A stretch of 64,000 nucleotides of DNA from DASXHZ01 sp036488085 (GCA_036488085.1 DASXHZ010000024.1:47886-111885); one strand, 5' to 3'. Positions 56,551 to 64,000 are shown, numbered from the stretch's first letter. Notes: generated by a model from the letters alone, not told the origin. A program made the numbers and translations.

Positions 56551-57237
56551 CTACCCGCCCAACTGTTGTCGCAGCGCTCGCAGTTCTTCTGTGAGCGCTG
56601 CGACCTGCTCCTCCAAGCGCTGAACCCGCGCAGACAACGGCTCCCCTCCGGCTCCGAGTGGCGCAGCCGACTCGGCGGCGGTCTCCGGTTCCGGGATCGC
56701 AGGCTCCCCTCCCGCGAGATGCGCCCATCGCGATTCCTTCTGGCCTGAACGGCGTGGAAGCTCGGCGACGAGCGGCTCGTGCTGCTGCGCCATGTCGTGG
56801 AGCACCGACTCGACCTCGGCCACCGAATCGAACGCGTGCAGCCGGTCGCTCCGCCCGCGCAGCTCGCCCGGCGTCTGCGCGCCGCGCAGGAGGAGGAGCG
56901 TCAGGAGCGCCTTCTCGCGCCGGTCGACTCGCCAGAGAACGTCGAGATTGTGGTCGTAGCGAACGGCACGGCCGCCGATCACGCGCCAAACGAGCTTCTC
57001 ATCCTGCAGACGATCGAGCGCGCGTTGTACCTCGGCGTCACCCAAATCCATCACCGGGTCGCGGTTCGACTTCTGGTTCGTCGCGGCGACGAGGGCGTTG
57101 AGAGTGAGCGGGTAGTACTCCGGCGTCGAGAGCTGCTTCTCCATCAGCGCGCCGAGCACGCGAGTCTCGACCGGGTCGAGCTCCCGAGGGAGGCGGGGAC
57201 GCTGCTTCGAGTCGTCGAGCGGCGGAACGTAGCTCAT
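56551..57237 (-). CDS. YceH-family (UPF0502/DUF480) protein
   Basis: 228 residues. LDPVETRVLGALMEKQLSTPEYYPLTLNALVAATNQKSNRDPVMDL is the family hallmark; two winged-helix domains follow (LLTLLLLRGAQTPGELRGRSDRLH) and a C-terminal coiled-coil (RVQRLEEQVAALTEELRALRQQL). Function is unknown in all bacteria. The stop abuts the convergent M16 stop. TAGAAT (57251-57246) lies 8 nt upstream of the ATG and overlaps the stop codon of the preceding gene. Confidence 0.9.
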   Translation of the reverse strand: MSYVPPLDDSKQRPRLPRELDPVETRVLGALMEKQLSTPEYYPLTLNALVAATNQKSNRDPVMDLGDAEVQRALDRLQDEKLVWRVIGGRAVRYDHNLDVLWRVDRREKALLTLLLLRGAQTPGELRGRSDRLHAFDSVAEVESVLHDMAQQHEPLVAELPRRSGQKESRWAHLAGGEPAIPEPETAAESAAPLGAGGEPLSARVQRLEEQVAALTEELRALRQQLGG

Positions 57238-57245
57238 GGAACCCG

Positions 57246-57251
57246 ATTCTA
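57246..57251 (-). promoter_or_regulatory. -10-like box TAGAAT overlapping the upstream stop codon
   Basis: On the minus strand TAGAAT begins with the TAG stop of the GlpD-like gene and ends 8 nt before the ATG of the YceH gene at 57237, consistent with a leaderless transcript. Confidence 0.45.
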
Positions 57252-58391
57252 TGAAATCGCGAACACCGCCGGTCGCGGAACGCGGGTCCGTCCGAAATAG
57301 TTGTCCACCCGCATTGACACCCGCCGCGCCAGCGCCATGAACGTCGTCATCTTGCCGCCGAAAACGTTGATTAGATTGCCGCGTCGGACGACGCGGTACT
57401 CCCGTCCGATCGCACCTGGATCGGACGCCCGTCCTACCAACGGCCGCGCTCCGGCAAATGCCGACGCGACGTCGGCGGGACCGATCTTGTTGCGGAAGTA
57501 GCGATTGAACCTTGTGATCAGGTACTCAACCTCTTCCGTCGTCGGCGCCGTCTCGTCCGGATCGCTCTGGAGGACCTCGGTCGTGCCGACGAGCGTCGTC
57601 CCCTTCCACGGAAGCACGAAGAAGACACGCCGGTCGTCGACTGATTGCAGCAGCACTCCGACGCCGCTCACCTGTTCGCGTAAGACGATGTGCGTCCCGC
57701 GCACGAGCGACAGCCGATAGCGCGCGCGGATGTCGTTCGCGTCGAGGAGCTTGTTCATCCACGGCCCGGCCGCGTTGATCACGACGTCGAACTGCTGGAT
57801 GTCGCCCGCGGACGTCCGGATCCTCCATCCGTCCGCTGAAGCCTCGATCCCGACCACCTCGGTATGTTCGCGCGCCGTCGCACCGTCGCGCCGCGCAGAA
57901 TTGACCACCGTTCGCGCCAGCCGGCCGTCGTCGACCTGCGCGTCCCAGTACGAGAATCCGCCGCGCAGACCGCGGCGCTCCAGCGGAGTCTCGTGAACGA
58001 TCTCGTCCGCCGTCAGCACGCGATGCCGCGCGATGTTGTGGCGTCCGGCGAGAAGGTCGTAGAGCGTGAGGCCGATCCGAATCTCGATCCGGCTCCGCGG
58101 GCTGTCGTTGTAGACCGGCAGAAGAATCTCGATCGGTTTGACGAGCTCCCCCGCATGTTCGATGAGCCAGCCGCGCTCTCGCAGCGACTCGCGCACGAGC
58201 CCCACGTCCAGGTGTTCGAGGTAGCGGAGCCCGCCGTGGATCAGCTTCGTCGTCGCTGATGAGGTCTGCGCACCGAACGCGCCCTTCTCGAAGAGCGTCA
58301 CGTCGTACGACTTGCGCGCAAGCTCCCATGCGATTCCGGCGCCGTTGATCCCGCCTCCCACCACGGCGATGCGGCCGTTCACTTGCGTCAC
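57249..58391 (-). CDS. GlpD-like FAD-dependent glycerol-3-phosphate dehydrogenase, short form
   Basis: 380 residues from GTG 58391, where an AAAAGGA lies at suitable distance; a TTG at 58409 is also in frame. FAD motif IAVVGGGINGAGIAWELA, then SSATTKLIHGGLRYLEHLD, the GlpD hallmark, and INAAGPWM. It ends after NVFGGKMTTFMALARRV, so it lacks the roughly 120-residue C-terminal helical domain of classical GlpD (about 500 residues). It oxidises glycerol-3-phosphate to dihydroxyacetone phosphate at the membrane, if active. Divergent from the patatin gene. Confidence 0.83.
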   Translation of the reverse strand: MTQVNGRIAVVGGGINGAGIAWELARKSYDVTLFEKGAFGAQTSSATTKLIHGGLRYLEHLDVGLVRESLRERGWLIEHAGELVKPIEILLPVYNDSPRSRIEIRIGLTLYDLLAGRHNIARHRVLTADEIVHETPLERRGLRGGFSYWDAQVDDGRLARTVVNSARRDGATAREHTEVVGIEASADGWRIRTSAGDIQQFDVVINAAGPWMNKLLDANDIRARYRLSLVRGTHIVLREQVSGVGVLLQSVDDRRVFFVLPWKGTTLVGTTEVLQSDPDETAPTTEEVEYLITRFNRYFRNKIGPADVASAFAGARPLVGRASDPGAIGREYRVVRRGNLINVFGGKMTTFMALARRVSMRVDNYFGRTRVPRPAVFAIS

Positions 58392-58414
58392 GCGGAATCC
58401 TTTTGGCAAACCAA

Positions 58415-59644
58415 ATGCAATGGCTGAGCCTCGTGAGCGTCGAAGTTAGCACCAGGGCGCACTCCACGCCGGTGACGATCAACAAGCGTTCTAATGATCT
58501 CGCCGTCATGCTCACGGGGGGCGGCGCGCGGGCGGCCTACCAGGTTGGCCTGCTGCGCGGCATCGCGCGTCATTTTCCGAATCTGCAGTTCCAAGTGATC
58601 ACCGGCGTCTCGGCGGGCGCGATCAACGCCGTGTTTCTCGCAGCAGCCGAGGGGACGCTGGAGGAGCGCGTGGAGCAGTTGCGCCAGATGTGGTGGCAGC
58701 TTGAGGCGCGACACATCTTCCAGTTCGAGTGGCGGCGCTTCATCCCGTTCCGCTCCGCGCTGGCGCCGCTGTTTCCGCGCCGCCGCTGGCGCCGGCCGTA
58801 CGGCTGGTTCGATACGACACCGCTCCGGCAGCTCCTGCAGAAGGTGCTTCACACCGCGCCGAATCGCGCAATCGGCGGCATCGAGCGGAACATCGCGCGC
58901 GGAGCGCTCAAGTCCGTGGCGCTCGTCACGCTCGACTACTCGACCGGCCAGAGCGTCCGGTGGGTCCAAGGACGCCACCTCGACGTCTTCGAAGGGCCGA
59001 ACCGTCGCGCCGCCGCGACGAAGTTGACGGTCGAGCACGTGCTCGCGTCGGCCGCGCTGCCGTTCGTCTTCCCCGCCGTCCGCATCGGCAAAGAGTGGCA
59101 CGGCGACGGCGGCATCCGCCTCGCCGCTCCGCTCTCCCCCGCCGTGCACCTCGGCGCGACGCGCATCCTCGCGATGTCGACCGGCTATCAGCGTACGGAC
59201 GCCGAGGCGTCGACGCCGACCGTGAAAGGCTACCCGCCGGCTGCGCAGATCATGTCGCAGATCATCAACGCCGTCTTCCTCGACGTCATCGACGAGGACG
59301 TGGTTCGCATGGAGCGGATGAACGAGATGATCCGCAAGCTCGCTCCCGCCGAGCGCGGCGGCCTCCGCCCCATCGACCTCCACGTGCTGCGGCCGTCGGT
59401 CGATCTCGGCAAGCTCGCGGCCGAGTACGAGCGCTACCTGCCGCGCAACCTGAAGATCGTCACGCGCTTCTTCGGCGCCAACGAGACCGAGTCGCCCGAC
59501 TTCGTCTCCCTGCTGATGTTCCAGCCGAACTACCTCCAGCGCCTCATCGAGCTCGGCGAGCACGACGTCGACACGCGCCTCGATGAGCTGCGCGAGTTTT
59601 TCGGCCAAGACGCAGCGGAACCAGAGTTCGCGAACGTGATGTAA
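58415..59644 (+). CDS. Patatin-like phospholipase
   Basis: 409 residues from ATG 58415; TTG 58403 and GTG 58433 are alternatives. Oxyanion motif LTGGGARAAYQVGLLRG, nucleophile GVSAGA (GxSxG), and the catalytic Asp in WHGDGGIR (DGG). An N-terminal block of about 25 residues has no signal peptide. Bacterial patatins hydrolyse phospholipids or other acyl esters; some act in membrane turnover or in defence. The stop is one base from the convergent mgtE stop. Confidence 0.88.
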   Translation: MQWLSLVSVEVSTRAHSTPVTINKRSNDLAVMLTGGGARAAYQVGLLRGIARHFPNLQFQVITGVSAGAINAVFLAAAEGTLEERVEQLRQMWWQLEARHIFQFEWRRFIPFRSALAPLFPRRRWRRPYGWFDTTPLRQLLQKVLHTAPNRAIGGIERNIARGALKSVALVTLDYSTGQSVRWVQGRHLDVFEGPNRRAAATKLTVEHVLASAALPFVFPAVRIGKEWHGDGGIRLAAPLSPAVHLGATRILAMSTGYQRTDAEASTPTVKGYPPAAQIMSQIINAVFLDVIDEDVVRMERMNEMIRKLAPAERGGLRPIDLHVLRPSVDLGKLAAEYERYLPRNLKIVTRFFGANETESPDFVSLLMFQPNYLQRLIELGEHDVDTRLDELREFFGQDAAEPEFANVM

Positions 59645-61036
59645 CTACAGCAGCGTGCCCTTCAGGATCATCAACGCGACGGTGAAGTAGATACACAGCC
59701 CCGTCACGTCGACCAGGGTCGCAACGAACGGCGCGCTGCTCGTCGCGGGATCGAAGCCGAGGCGCCGCATGATGAACGGCAGCAGGCTCCCCGCGAGCGT
59801 CCCGAACATCACGACGCCGATCAGCGATAGCCACACCGTGAACGCGACGAGCAGATAGTGTGGGCCGTAGCTCGTGAGATGCAGGTGCTGCCAGAGCACC
59901 ACGCGCGCGAAACCGATCGCGCCGAGGAGCGCGCCGAGCATCACGCCCGAGATCACCTCGCGGCCAAAGACGCGATGCCAGTCGCGCAGCCGCAGCTCGC
60001 GCAACGCCAACGATCGGATGATCAGCGACGCCGCCTGGGATCCGCTGTTGCCGCCGCTCGAAATGATCAGCGGCACGAACAACGCGAGCACGACCGCGTG
60101 GGCGATCTCCCCTTCGAAGTAGCTCATCGCCGTCGCCGTCAGCATCTCGCCGAGAAAGAGCGCGGAGAGCCAGCCCGCGCGCTTCCGCACCATCTGAAAC
60201 ACGCCCACGTTCAGATACGGCGCGTCGAGCACCTCGACGGCGCCCATCTTCAGGATGTCCTCGGTCGCTTCCTGCTCCGCGACGTCCAGGACGTCGTCGA
60301 CCGTGATGATGCCGAGCATGTGGCCGTCGGAATCGGTGACCGGCAACGCGATTCGGTCGTATTTCTCGAAGTGCTTGACCACCTCTTCGCGGTCGTCGGT
60401 TGCGAGGACACAGACCAGCGGCGGATCGTCGATGTCCGTGACCTTCGATTGCGGATCGGCGAGCACGAGGGAAGTAAGCCGGATGTCCTCGAGCAGCACA
60501 CCGCGATCGTCGATGATGTAAACGACGTTCACCGTCTCCGCCTGCTGACCGGTGCGCCGGATGTGATCGAGCGCTTCCGCCGCCGTCATGTCGTGACGGA
60601 TCGTCACGTAATTCGGCGTCATGTAGCGGCCGGCGGAATCCTCCGGATAGCCGAGGAGCCACCGCGTGTTCTTCAGGTCCTCGGGCGAGAGCGCCGCGAT
60701 GAGGCGCCGCGTCACGACCGCCGGCATCTCCTCGAGGAGGCGCGTGCGGTCGTCGGGACTCATCGACCCGAGGACCGTGCGTACCTGCTCGTTCGTGAGC
60801 GACGCGATCAGGTCTTCCTGGTGGTCGGGCGGGAGGTACGAGAAGACCTCGCCCGCTTCATCCTTCGGCAGCAGGCGAAAGACAAATGCCTCCTCCTCGG
60901 CAGGGAGCGCTTTGACGAGATCGGCGACGTCGGACGGATGCAACTCGACGAGCGTGTCGCGCAACGCCTGCCAATCCTGCGACACGATCGTCGCGCGCAG
61001 CTTTTCGTCAACCGGCACCGGCGCCATCTCGCTCAT
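59645..61036 (-). CDS. mgtE: Magnesium transporter MgtE
   Basis: 463 residues from ATG 61036; the ORF continues upstream but only to a region antisense to the next gene. N-terminal MgtE_N superhelical domain (LHPSDVADLVKALPAEEEAFVFRLL), two CBS domains (about 145-265; MTPNYVTIRHDMTAAEAL and VLATDDREEVVKHFEKYDRIALPVTD), and five C-terminal membrane helices with PLIISSGGNSGSQAASLIIR and DPATSSAPFVATLVD, which line the Mg2+ pore. Mg2+ binding to the cytosolic domain closes the channel. No M-box riboswitch is apparent in the 73-bp upstream gap. Confidence 0.94.
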   Translation of the reverse strand: MSEMAPVPVDEKLRATIVSQDWQALRDTLVELHPSDVADLVKALPAEEEAFVFRLLPKDEAGEVFSYLPPDHQEDLIASLTNEQVRTVLGSMSPDDRTRLLEEMPAVVTRRLIAALSPEDLKNTRWLLGYPEDSAGRYMTPNYVTIRHDMTAAEALDHIRRTGQQAETVNVVYIIDDRGVLLEDIRLTSLVLADPQSKVTDIDDPPLVCVLATDDREEVVKHFEKYDRIALPVTDSDGHMLGIITVDDVLDVAEQEATEDILKMGAVEVLDAPYLNVGVFQMVRKRAGWLSALFLGEMLTATAMSYFEGEIAHAVVLALFVPLIISSGGNSGSQAASLIIRSLALRELRLRDWHRVFGREVISGVMLGALLGAIGFARVVLWQHLHLTSYGPHYLLVAFTVWLSLIGVVMFGTLAGSLLPFIMRRLGFDPATSSAPFVATLVDVTGLCIYFTVALMILKGTLL

Positions 61037-61109
61037 CGTGCGAAGGATTGCACGCGAAGATGCCGACTGCAATCTCACGCACAAAGCTGAGATAATCCGG
61101 CCTTCTCTC

Positions 61110-62249
61110 ATGACACAACTGGGCCTCCAACTCCTCGGCGATTACCAAATCCATGACGAATCGGGAGCGCTCGTTACGCTGTCAGCGAAGAAGTCGCAGG
61201 CGCTTCTCGCCTACCTCGCGGTCAAACCGGCGCAGCGCGTCTCGCGCGACAAGATGGCCAGTCTGCTGTGGAGCAGCACCGGTCCCGAGCAAGCGCGCCA
61301 GAGTCTCCGGCAACTGCTCTCCACGCTGCGCAAGGAGCTGTCGGCGATCTCGCCCGATCAGAAGATCCTGATCGAGGAGTCGGACTTCCTCGGCGTCGAC
61401 GGCGCGATCGTGGTCGCCGACGTGGCCGAGTTCGAGGCGCTCCTCGCCGCCGGAACCGAGGATGCGCTGGCGCGCGCGACGACGCTTTATCGCGGCGACT
61501 TCCTCGACGGATTCACCATCACCGAGGAGCGCTTCGACCAGTGGGTGCTCGGAGAGCGCGATCGCCTGCGGCGCGCCGCGCTCCGCGCGCATTCGTATCT
61601 CCTCGAGCTCCAGACGAAGCGCGATGCGCTCGACGATGCCATCTCGACGGCGCAGAGCGCGCTGCGCATCGACCCGATCCAGGAGTCGATGTGCCGCACG
61701 CTGATGCGGCTCTACATGCAAAGCGGCGATCTCGCAGCGGCGCTGCAGCAGTACGACTCGTGCGCGCGGACGCTCAAGCGCGAGCTCGGTGTCGATCCCG
61801 ACGCGGAGACGCGGTCGCTCCAACAGCAGATCGCGCAGCTCCGCGCCAAGCGCGCGCCGTCGCAGCAGCCGGAGACCGGGGCGGCGGACAACCGGAAAAC
61901 GGTGCTCGTCGTCGAGGACAACGCGCTGAATCGTGAGCTGACGAATGCGGTGCTCCGCTCCGCGGGATACAACGTCGTCTCCGCGGTCGACGGCGCGGAG
62001 GCGCTGATGGCGATCGGACGCGAGAAGGTCGACCTGCTGCTGCTCGACATCGACCTGCCGTTCATCGACGGGCACAAGGTGCTCGAGGCGCTGCGTGAAA
62101 AGGGCTACGACGTTCCGACGATTTTCGTCTCCGGCCTGCCCGGCGAGGAACCGGAAGTGCGCGCGTTCGACATCGGCGCGATCGACTTCATCCGCAAACC
62201 GGTAAAGAACAGCGTCTTGCTCGCGCGCGTGAAGCGCGTTCTGGGATAG
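61110..62249 (+). CDS. SARP/BTAD regulator fused to a C-terminal receiver domain
   Basis: 379 residues from ATG 61110; the ORF upstream to 60666 is antisense to mgtE. Winged-helix DNA-binding domain (about 1-95, LGDYQIHDESGALVTLSAKKSQALLAYLAV), BTAD helical domain (about 100-245, YRGDFLDGFTITEERFDQWV and LYMQSGDLAAALQQYDSC), then a receiver domain (about 260-379) with VLVVEDNALNREL, phospho-Asp in LLLLDIDLPFIDG and Lys in IDFIRKP. Transcription factors of the SARP type usually lack a receiver. GATAAT at 61091-61096 may be a -10 box. Confidence 0.88.
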   Translation: MTQLGLQLLGDYQIHDESGALVTLSAKKSQALLAYLAVKPAQRVSRDKMASLLWSSTGPEQARQSLRQLLSTLRKELSAISPDQKILIEESDFLGVDGAIVVADVAEFEALLAAGTEDALARATTLYRGDFLDGFTITEERFDQWVLGERDRLRRAALRAHSYLLELQTKRDALDDAISTAQSALRIDPIQESMCRTLMRLYMQSGDLAAALQQYDSCARTLKRELGVDPDAETRSLQQQIAQLRAKRAPSQQPETGAADNRKTVLVVEDNALNRELTNAVLRSAGYNVVSAVDGAEALMAIGREKVDLLLLDIDLPFIDGHKVLEALREKGYDVPTIFVSGLPGEEPEVRAFDIGAIDFIRKPVKNSVLLARVKRVLG

Positions 62250-62299
62250 CTCAGCTTGCCATGCTTCTTGCACCTCGGTAGCGTGAGGGGCAGCCAAGC

Positions 62300-62647
62300 A
62301 TGAAAATCCTTCTTGTCGCGGACAACCCGCTCATCGCCAGCGCCATCGAGCACGAGGGCGACCAGAATCAGATCCGTACCGAGCACGCGACCGACGGCTG
62401 GGAAGCGATCGAAAAGCTCGAGAACGACGACTACTCCGCCATCGTGATCGATGCCGATCTCCCGCGCCACAGCGGTTTCGGCGTCCTCACCTATCTCCGC
62501 GAAGAGAACGGCCCCGACCTCGGCAACGTCATCGTCATGACCAGCTCCGACCGCCAGTTCGACGACGCCGTAAACGTCATCCGCAAGACCGACCAGATCT
62601 CCGAGCTCGCCCGCGCCGTGTTCCTGGCGTGCGCGGTACGGGAGTAG
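62300..62647 (+). CDS. Stand-alone receiver-domain protein with altered active site
   Basis: 115 residues with a CheY-like fold: ILLVADNPLI at the N-terminus, phospho-acceptor candidate Asp51 in AIVIDADLP, switch Thr in VIVMTSSD and a Lys in VIRKTD. The acidic pair after strand one is reduced to one Asp (VADN in place of the usual VDDD), so metal binding may be weak. It lies 50 bp after the BTAD-receiver gene and may act with it. No output domain. Confidence 0.8.
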   Translation: MKILLVADNPLIASAIEHEGDQNQIRTEHATDGWEAIEKLENDDYSAIVIDADLPRHSGFGVLTYLREENGPDLGNVIVMTSSDRQFDDAVNVIRKTDQISELARAVFLACAVRE

Positions 62648-62716
62648 GCTCGCTCTACGGTTCGGGTATCGAAAGCTCGCGACAGATCTTGCGAGCTAGC
62701 GAAGCTCTGAACAAGT

Positions 62717-62844
62717 CCGTCATCCTGAGGCGGCGTAGCGCGCCGAAGGATCTCAAGATACGAAACGCCTGCAATTTTGAGATCCTTCGCCGTCGCAGCC
62801 TGCCCTGAGGAGCGAAGCGACGAACGGGCGGCTCAGGATGACGG
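62717..62844. repeat. Composite inverted-repeat element (CCGTCATCCTGAG ends)
   Basis: Outer arms CCGTCATCCTGAG (62717-62729) and CTCAGGATGACGG (62832-62844) are perfect reverse complements, as are inner arms CGAAGGATCTCAA (62744-62756) and TTGAGATCCTTCG (62777-62789). Sequences with these GTCATCCTGAG/CTCAGGATGAC ends are widespread dispersed repeats in bacterial genomes. It is non-coding. Confidence 0.8.
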
Positions 62845-62853
62845 GGCGCTGCT

Positions 62854-63069
62854 TCACTCCACGACAACCGTTTCGCGGATCGCCCCCTCAGGAACTCCGC
62901 GAAGAGCATCCTCTCGACGATCCTCGAGAATGAGAGCGATCGCTTCGCCGAGATTCGCCCGAGCGTCATCGGGTGTTCGCCCTTGGCCGTTCGCGCCCGG
63001 GATCTCCGGAGAGTAAGCGACGAACCACTCCCCGTCCGGCTCGATGATCGCTGTGAACTCGTTGTGCAT
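62854..63069 (-). CDS. hicB: HicB-like antitoxin, orphan
   Basis: 71 residues. FTAIIEPDGEWFVAYSPEIPGANGQGRTPDDARANLGEAIALILEDR is the HicB partial RNase-H-like fold. The DNA-binding domain of longer HicB proteins is missing, which is common for short members. No HicA gene precedes it on the minus strand, where a partner would be expected, so it is an orphan. A 58-bp stretch of the gene is duplicated in inverted orientation at 63107-63164. Confidence 0.8.
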   Translation of the reverse strand: MHNEFTAIIEPDGEWFVAYSPEIPGANGQGRTPDDARANLGEAIALILEDRREDALRGVPEGAIRETVVVE

Positions 63070-63106
63070 AAGTGCATTCTACGGTTCAGTGCGCCGCCGG
63101 CTGCGC

Positions 63107-63164
63107 GGCCAAGGGCGAACACCGGATGACGCTCGAGCGAGTCTCGGCGAAGCGATCGCTCTCA
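63107..63164 (+). pseudogene. Inverted copy of an internal hicB segment
   Basis: 58 bp matching the reverse complement of 62931-62988 at 55 positions. It encodes the internal GRTPDDARASLGEAIAL stretch without start or stop context. It is a fragment of a second hicB-like gene that has lost both ends. Together with the intact copy it forms a long inverted repeat with a 118-bp spacer. Confidence 0.7.
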
Positions 63165-63177
63165 CGACCAGCTTCGC

Positions 63178-63261
63178 CGGAGCCGCGACCTTACCGATCA
63201 CCTCTCGCGCTTCCTCGATCGTCAGCACCACAGGCAACCGTTCGGGCCGTTGCGCGCGCAC
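63178..63261 (-). pseudogene. Possible tyrosine-recombinase (integrase) remnant
   Basis: The minus strand reads RPERLPVVLTIEEAREVIGK then VAAPAKLV, which resembles the linker between the SAM-like and catalytic domains of integron-type tyrosine recombinases (P-x-x-LT-x-EE-x-x-x-(V/I)). Only about 28 residues are present, with no catalytic residues. The surroundings (63070-63106 and 63262-63441) hold no intact gene; a minus-strand ORF there looks spurious. It could be a remnant of the element that brought the toxin-antitoxin genes. Confidence 0.35.
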
Positions 63262-63441
63262 AGGTCGAGTAAGAAGGGTCGAACCTTCGTTTTTCGATCA
63301 CCTTTGTAGTGAGAGTGCCCCACGTGGCGTGGAACAGGGCGCGAAGAAGAAGGGGTAGGCGGCGCCCTCGCGTCAGCGGCCTGCGCGGATCATTGAAATC
63401 GGAGAGGCGGCGACGGGAAGCGAAGCCGCAGCGTCCGAGGT

Positions 63442-63447
63442 TAGAAT
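63442..63447 (+). promoter_or_regulatory. -10-like box TAGAAT, leaderless spacing
   Basis: TAGAAT ends exactly 6 nt before the ATG at 63454; no ribosome-binding site is possible between them. Confidence 0.5.
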
Positions 63448-63453
63448 CCTCGT

Positions 63454-63672
63454 ATGGGCAAGGTACTCCAGCAGGCGGTATCGGAACTGACAAAGTTGCC
63501 GGAGCCGGAGCAGGAAGCTGCCGGGGCATGGATTCTCGCCGAGCTCGAGTCGGAAAGCCGGTGGGATGACCTATTCGCCCGTTCGTCGGATCTCTTGTCC
63601 GAACTGGCGGACGAGGCGATTCGTGAAGACGAGGCGGGTCTGACGGAGCCGCTCGATCCGGCCAAGCTTTGA
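63454..63672 (+). CDS. Antitoxin-like small protein
   Basis: 72 residues: KVLQQAVSELTKLPEPEQEAAGAWILAELESESRWDDLFARSSDLLSELADEAIREDEAG. This matches a common class of short antitoxins that accompany RelE/ParE-type toxins, with a helical N-terminal part and an acidic C-terminal toxin-wrapping tail. The stop overlaps the TTG start of the next gene (TTGA), the usual coupling of such pairs. DNA-binding autoregulation is likely but not shown. Confidence 0.75.
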   Translation: MGKVLQQAVSELTKLPEPEQEAAGAWILAELESESRWDDLFARSSDLLSELADEAIREDEAGLTEPLDPAKL

Positions 63673-63947
63673 AGTCGCGAACGAACGCGGCTTTCAGAAA
63701 GCTTCTTGCCGGACTTCCGCTGAACGTTCGTGAACAGGCTGTCGCCGCTTATCACCTCTTCCGTACCAATCCGTGGCATGCAAGCCTTCACTTCAAGCGT
63801 GTCCATCCCACGCGGCCGATCATGTCGGTGCGAGTTGGTGGCGATTATCGAGCCGTCGGCATTCAACGCGAGCCGGGCGCGATCCTCTGGTACTGGATCG
63901 GTCCGCACGAGCAGTACGAGACGCTTCTCGCAAACCGTAAGCGCTGA
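63669..63947 (+). CDS. RelE/ParE-superfamily toxin-like protein
   Basis: 92 residues from TTG 63669, overlapping the antitoxin stop. FRKLLAGLPLNVREQAVAAYHLFRTNPWHASLHFKRVH, then MSVRVGGDYRAVGIQ and ILWYWIGPHEQYETLL, follow the RelE/ParE fold: two helices, then a four-strand sheet with the conserved R-x-G-x-x-(Y/W)R-A and WIG-H. RelE-type members cleave mRNA on the ribosome; ParE-type inhibit gyrase; which applies is unknown. It is a complete gene; the remaining bases to the window end hold nothing recognisable. Confidence 0.78.
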   Translation: MKSRTNAAFRKLLAGLPLNVREQAVAAYHLFRTNPWHASLHFKRVHPTRPIMSVRVGGDYRAVGIQREPGAILWYWIGPHEQYETLLANRKR

Positions 63948-64000
63948 TCGCGCCGCCCGCAACTGCCGGCTGTGAACGGTTTCCGGTCCGCGCTGGTACG

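Noticed and set aside
61037..61109. Mg2+-sensing M-box riboswitch before mgtE
   Set aside because: The 73-bp gap is too short for an M-box and shows none of its paired elements.
63436..63452. tRNA T-arm-like CGAGG-TTAGAAT-CCTCG
   Set aside because: The T-loop lacks the TTC consensus and no acceptor, D or anticodon arms can be built around it; better explained as a TAGAAT promoter box in a short palindrome.
63191..63529. 112-codon minus-strand ORF with a PYEDSNLG motif
   Set aside because: This kind of ORF recurs as a spurious translation over repeats; no ribosome-binding site and it overlaps the antitoxin gene start.

Overview
The window is a GC-rich (about two thirds G+C by eye), densely packed bacterial chromosome segment. 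It carries a TonB-dependent receptor with an N-terminal carboxypeptidase-like plug extension, a fused E2-E1 2-oxoglutarate dehydrogenase, a YpdA-type flavoprotein, DUF11 and kelch secreted proteins and many multidomain signalling proteins. This mix suggests an uncultured soil-type Acidobacteriota or a neighbouring phylum. That placement is inference: there is no rRNA or other taxonomic marker here, and I saw no tRNA.

Layout. 1-5.2 kb: minus-strand secreted kelch protein (runs off the left end), a short leader-peptide-like protein, an outer-membrane porin-like protein, and an AI-2E/PerM permease translationally coupled to a two-domain thioredoxin. 5.2-12.3 kb: plus-strand GNAT, secreted metzincin-like protease, PAP2 phosphatase and the 1203-residue 2-oxoglutarate dehydrogenase. 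12.3-13.75 kb: a minus-strand operon of unknown proteins behind a near-consensus sigma70 promoter with an operator-like palindrome. 14.0-24.0 kb: a defence operon, HTH - hsdM - hsdS - ptuA-like ATPase - ptuB-like HNH - rhuM - hsdR, in which a Septu-like pair and RhuM sit inside a type I restriction-modification operon and HsdR carries an extra C-terminal LexA/S24 peptidase-like domain. Four of its junctions are GTGA stop/start overlaps. 24.26-24.64 kb: an 18-unit, 21-bp degenerate tandem repeat. 24.7-36.4 kb: secreted and hypothetical proteins, the TonB-dependent receptor, DUF11 protein, YpdA-like reductase, TerB-like protein, agmatinase-family enzyme and a trans-sulfuration PLP enzyme. 36.5-43.7 kb: a cyclic-di-GMP signalling block (MASE1 histidine kinase, REC-GGDEF, site-2 protease, GAF-PAS-GGDEF-EAL). 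43.8-53.6 kb: small membrane proteins, DNA polymerase III alpha, a GH19 hydrolase, DUF4142 protein, a PilZ-GAF-SpoIIE phosphatase, a Rof-like antiterminator and TonB. 53.7-62.6 kb: M16 peptidase, YceH, GlpD-like oxidoreductase, patatin, MgtE, a BTAD-receiver fusion and a stand-alone receiver. 62.7-64 kb: a repeat-rich scar with an orphan HicB, an inverted hicB fragment, a possible integrase remnant and an intact toxin-antitoxin pair.

Two genome-scale patterns cross the window. (i) Several genes have a TANANT -10-like box exactly 6 nt before the start codon and no Shine-Dalgarno sequence, which suggests leaderless transcripts; in four cases the box overlaps the stop codon of the gene upstream. 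(ii) Intergenic palindromes recur, notably four elements built from CGTTAYNCG-type short repeats with 23-25-bp perfect arms (one is longer and imperfect), and a separate GGNCGGCT hairpin family. Some of them supply the stop codons of the flanking genes.
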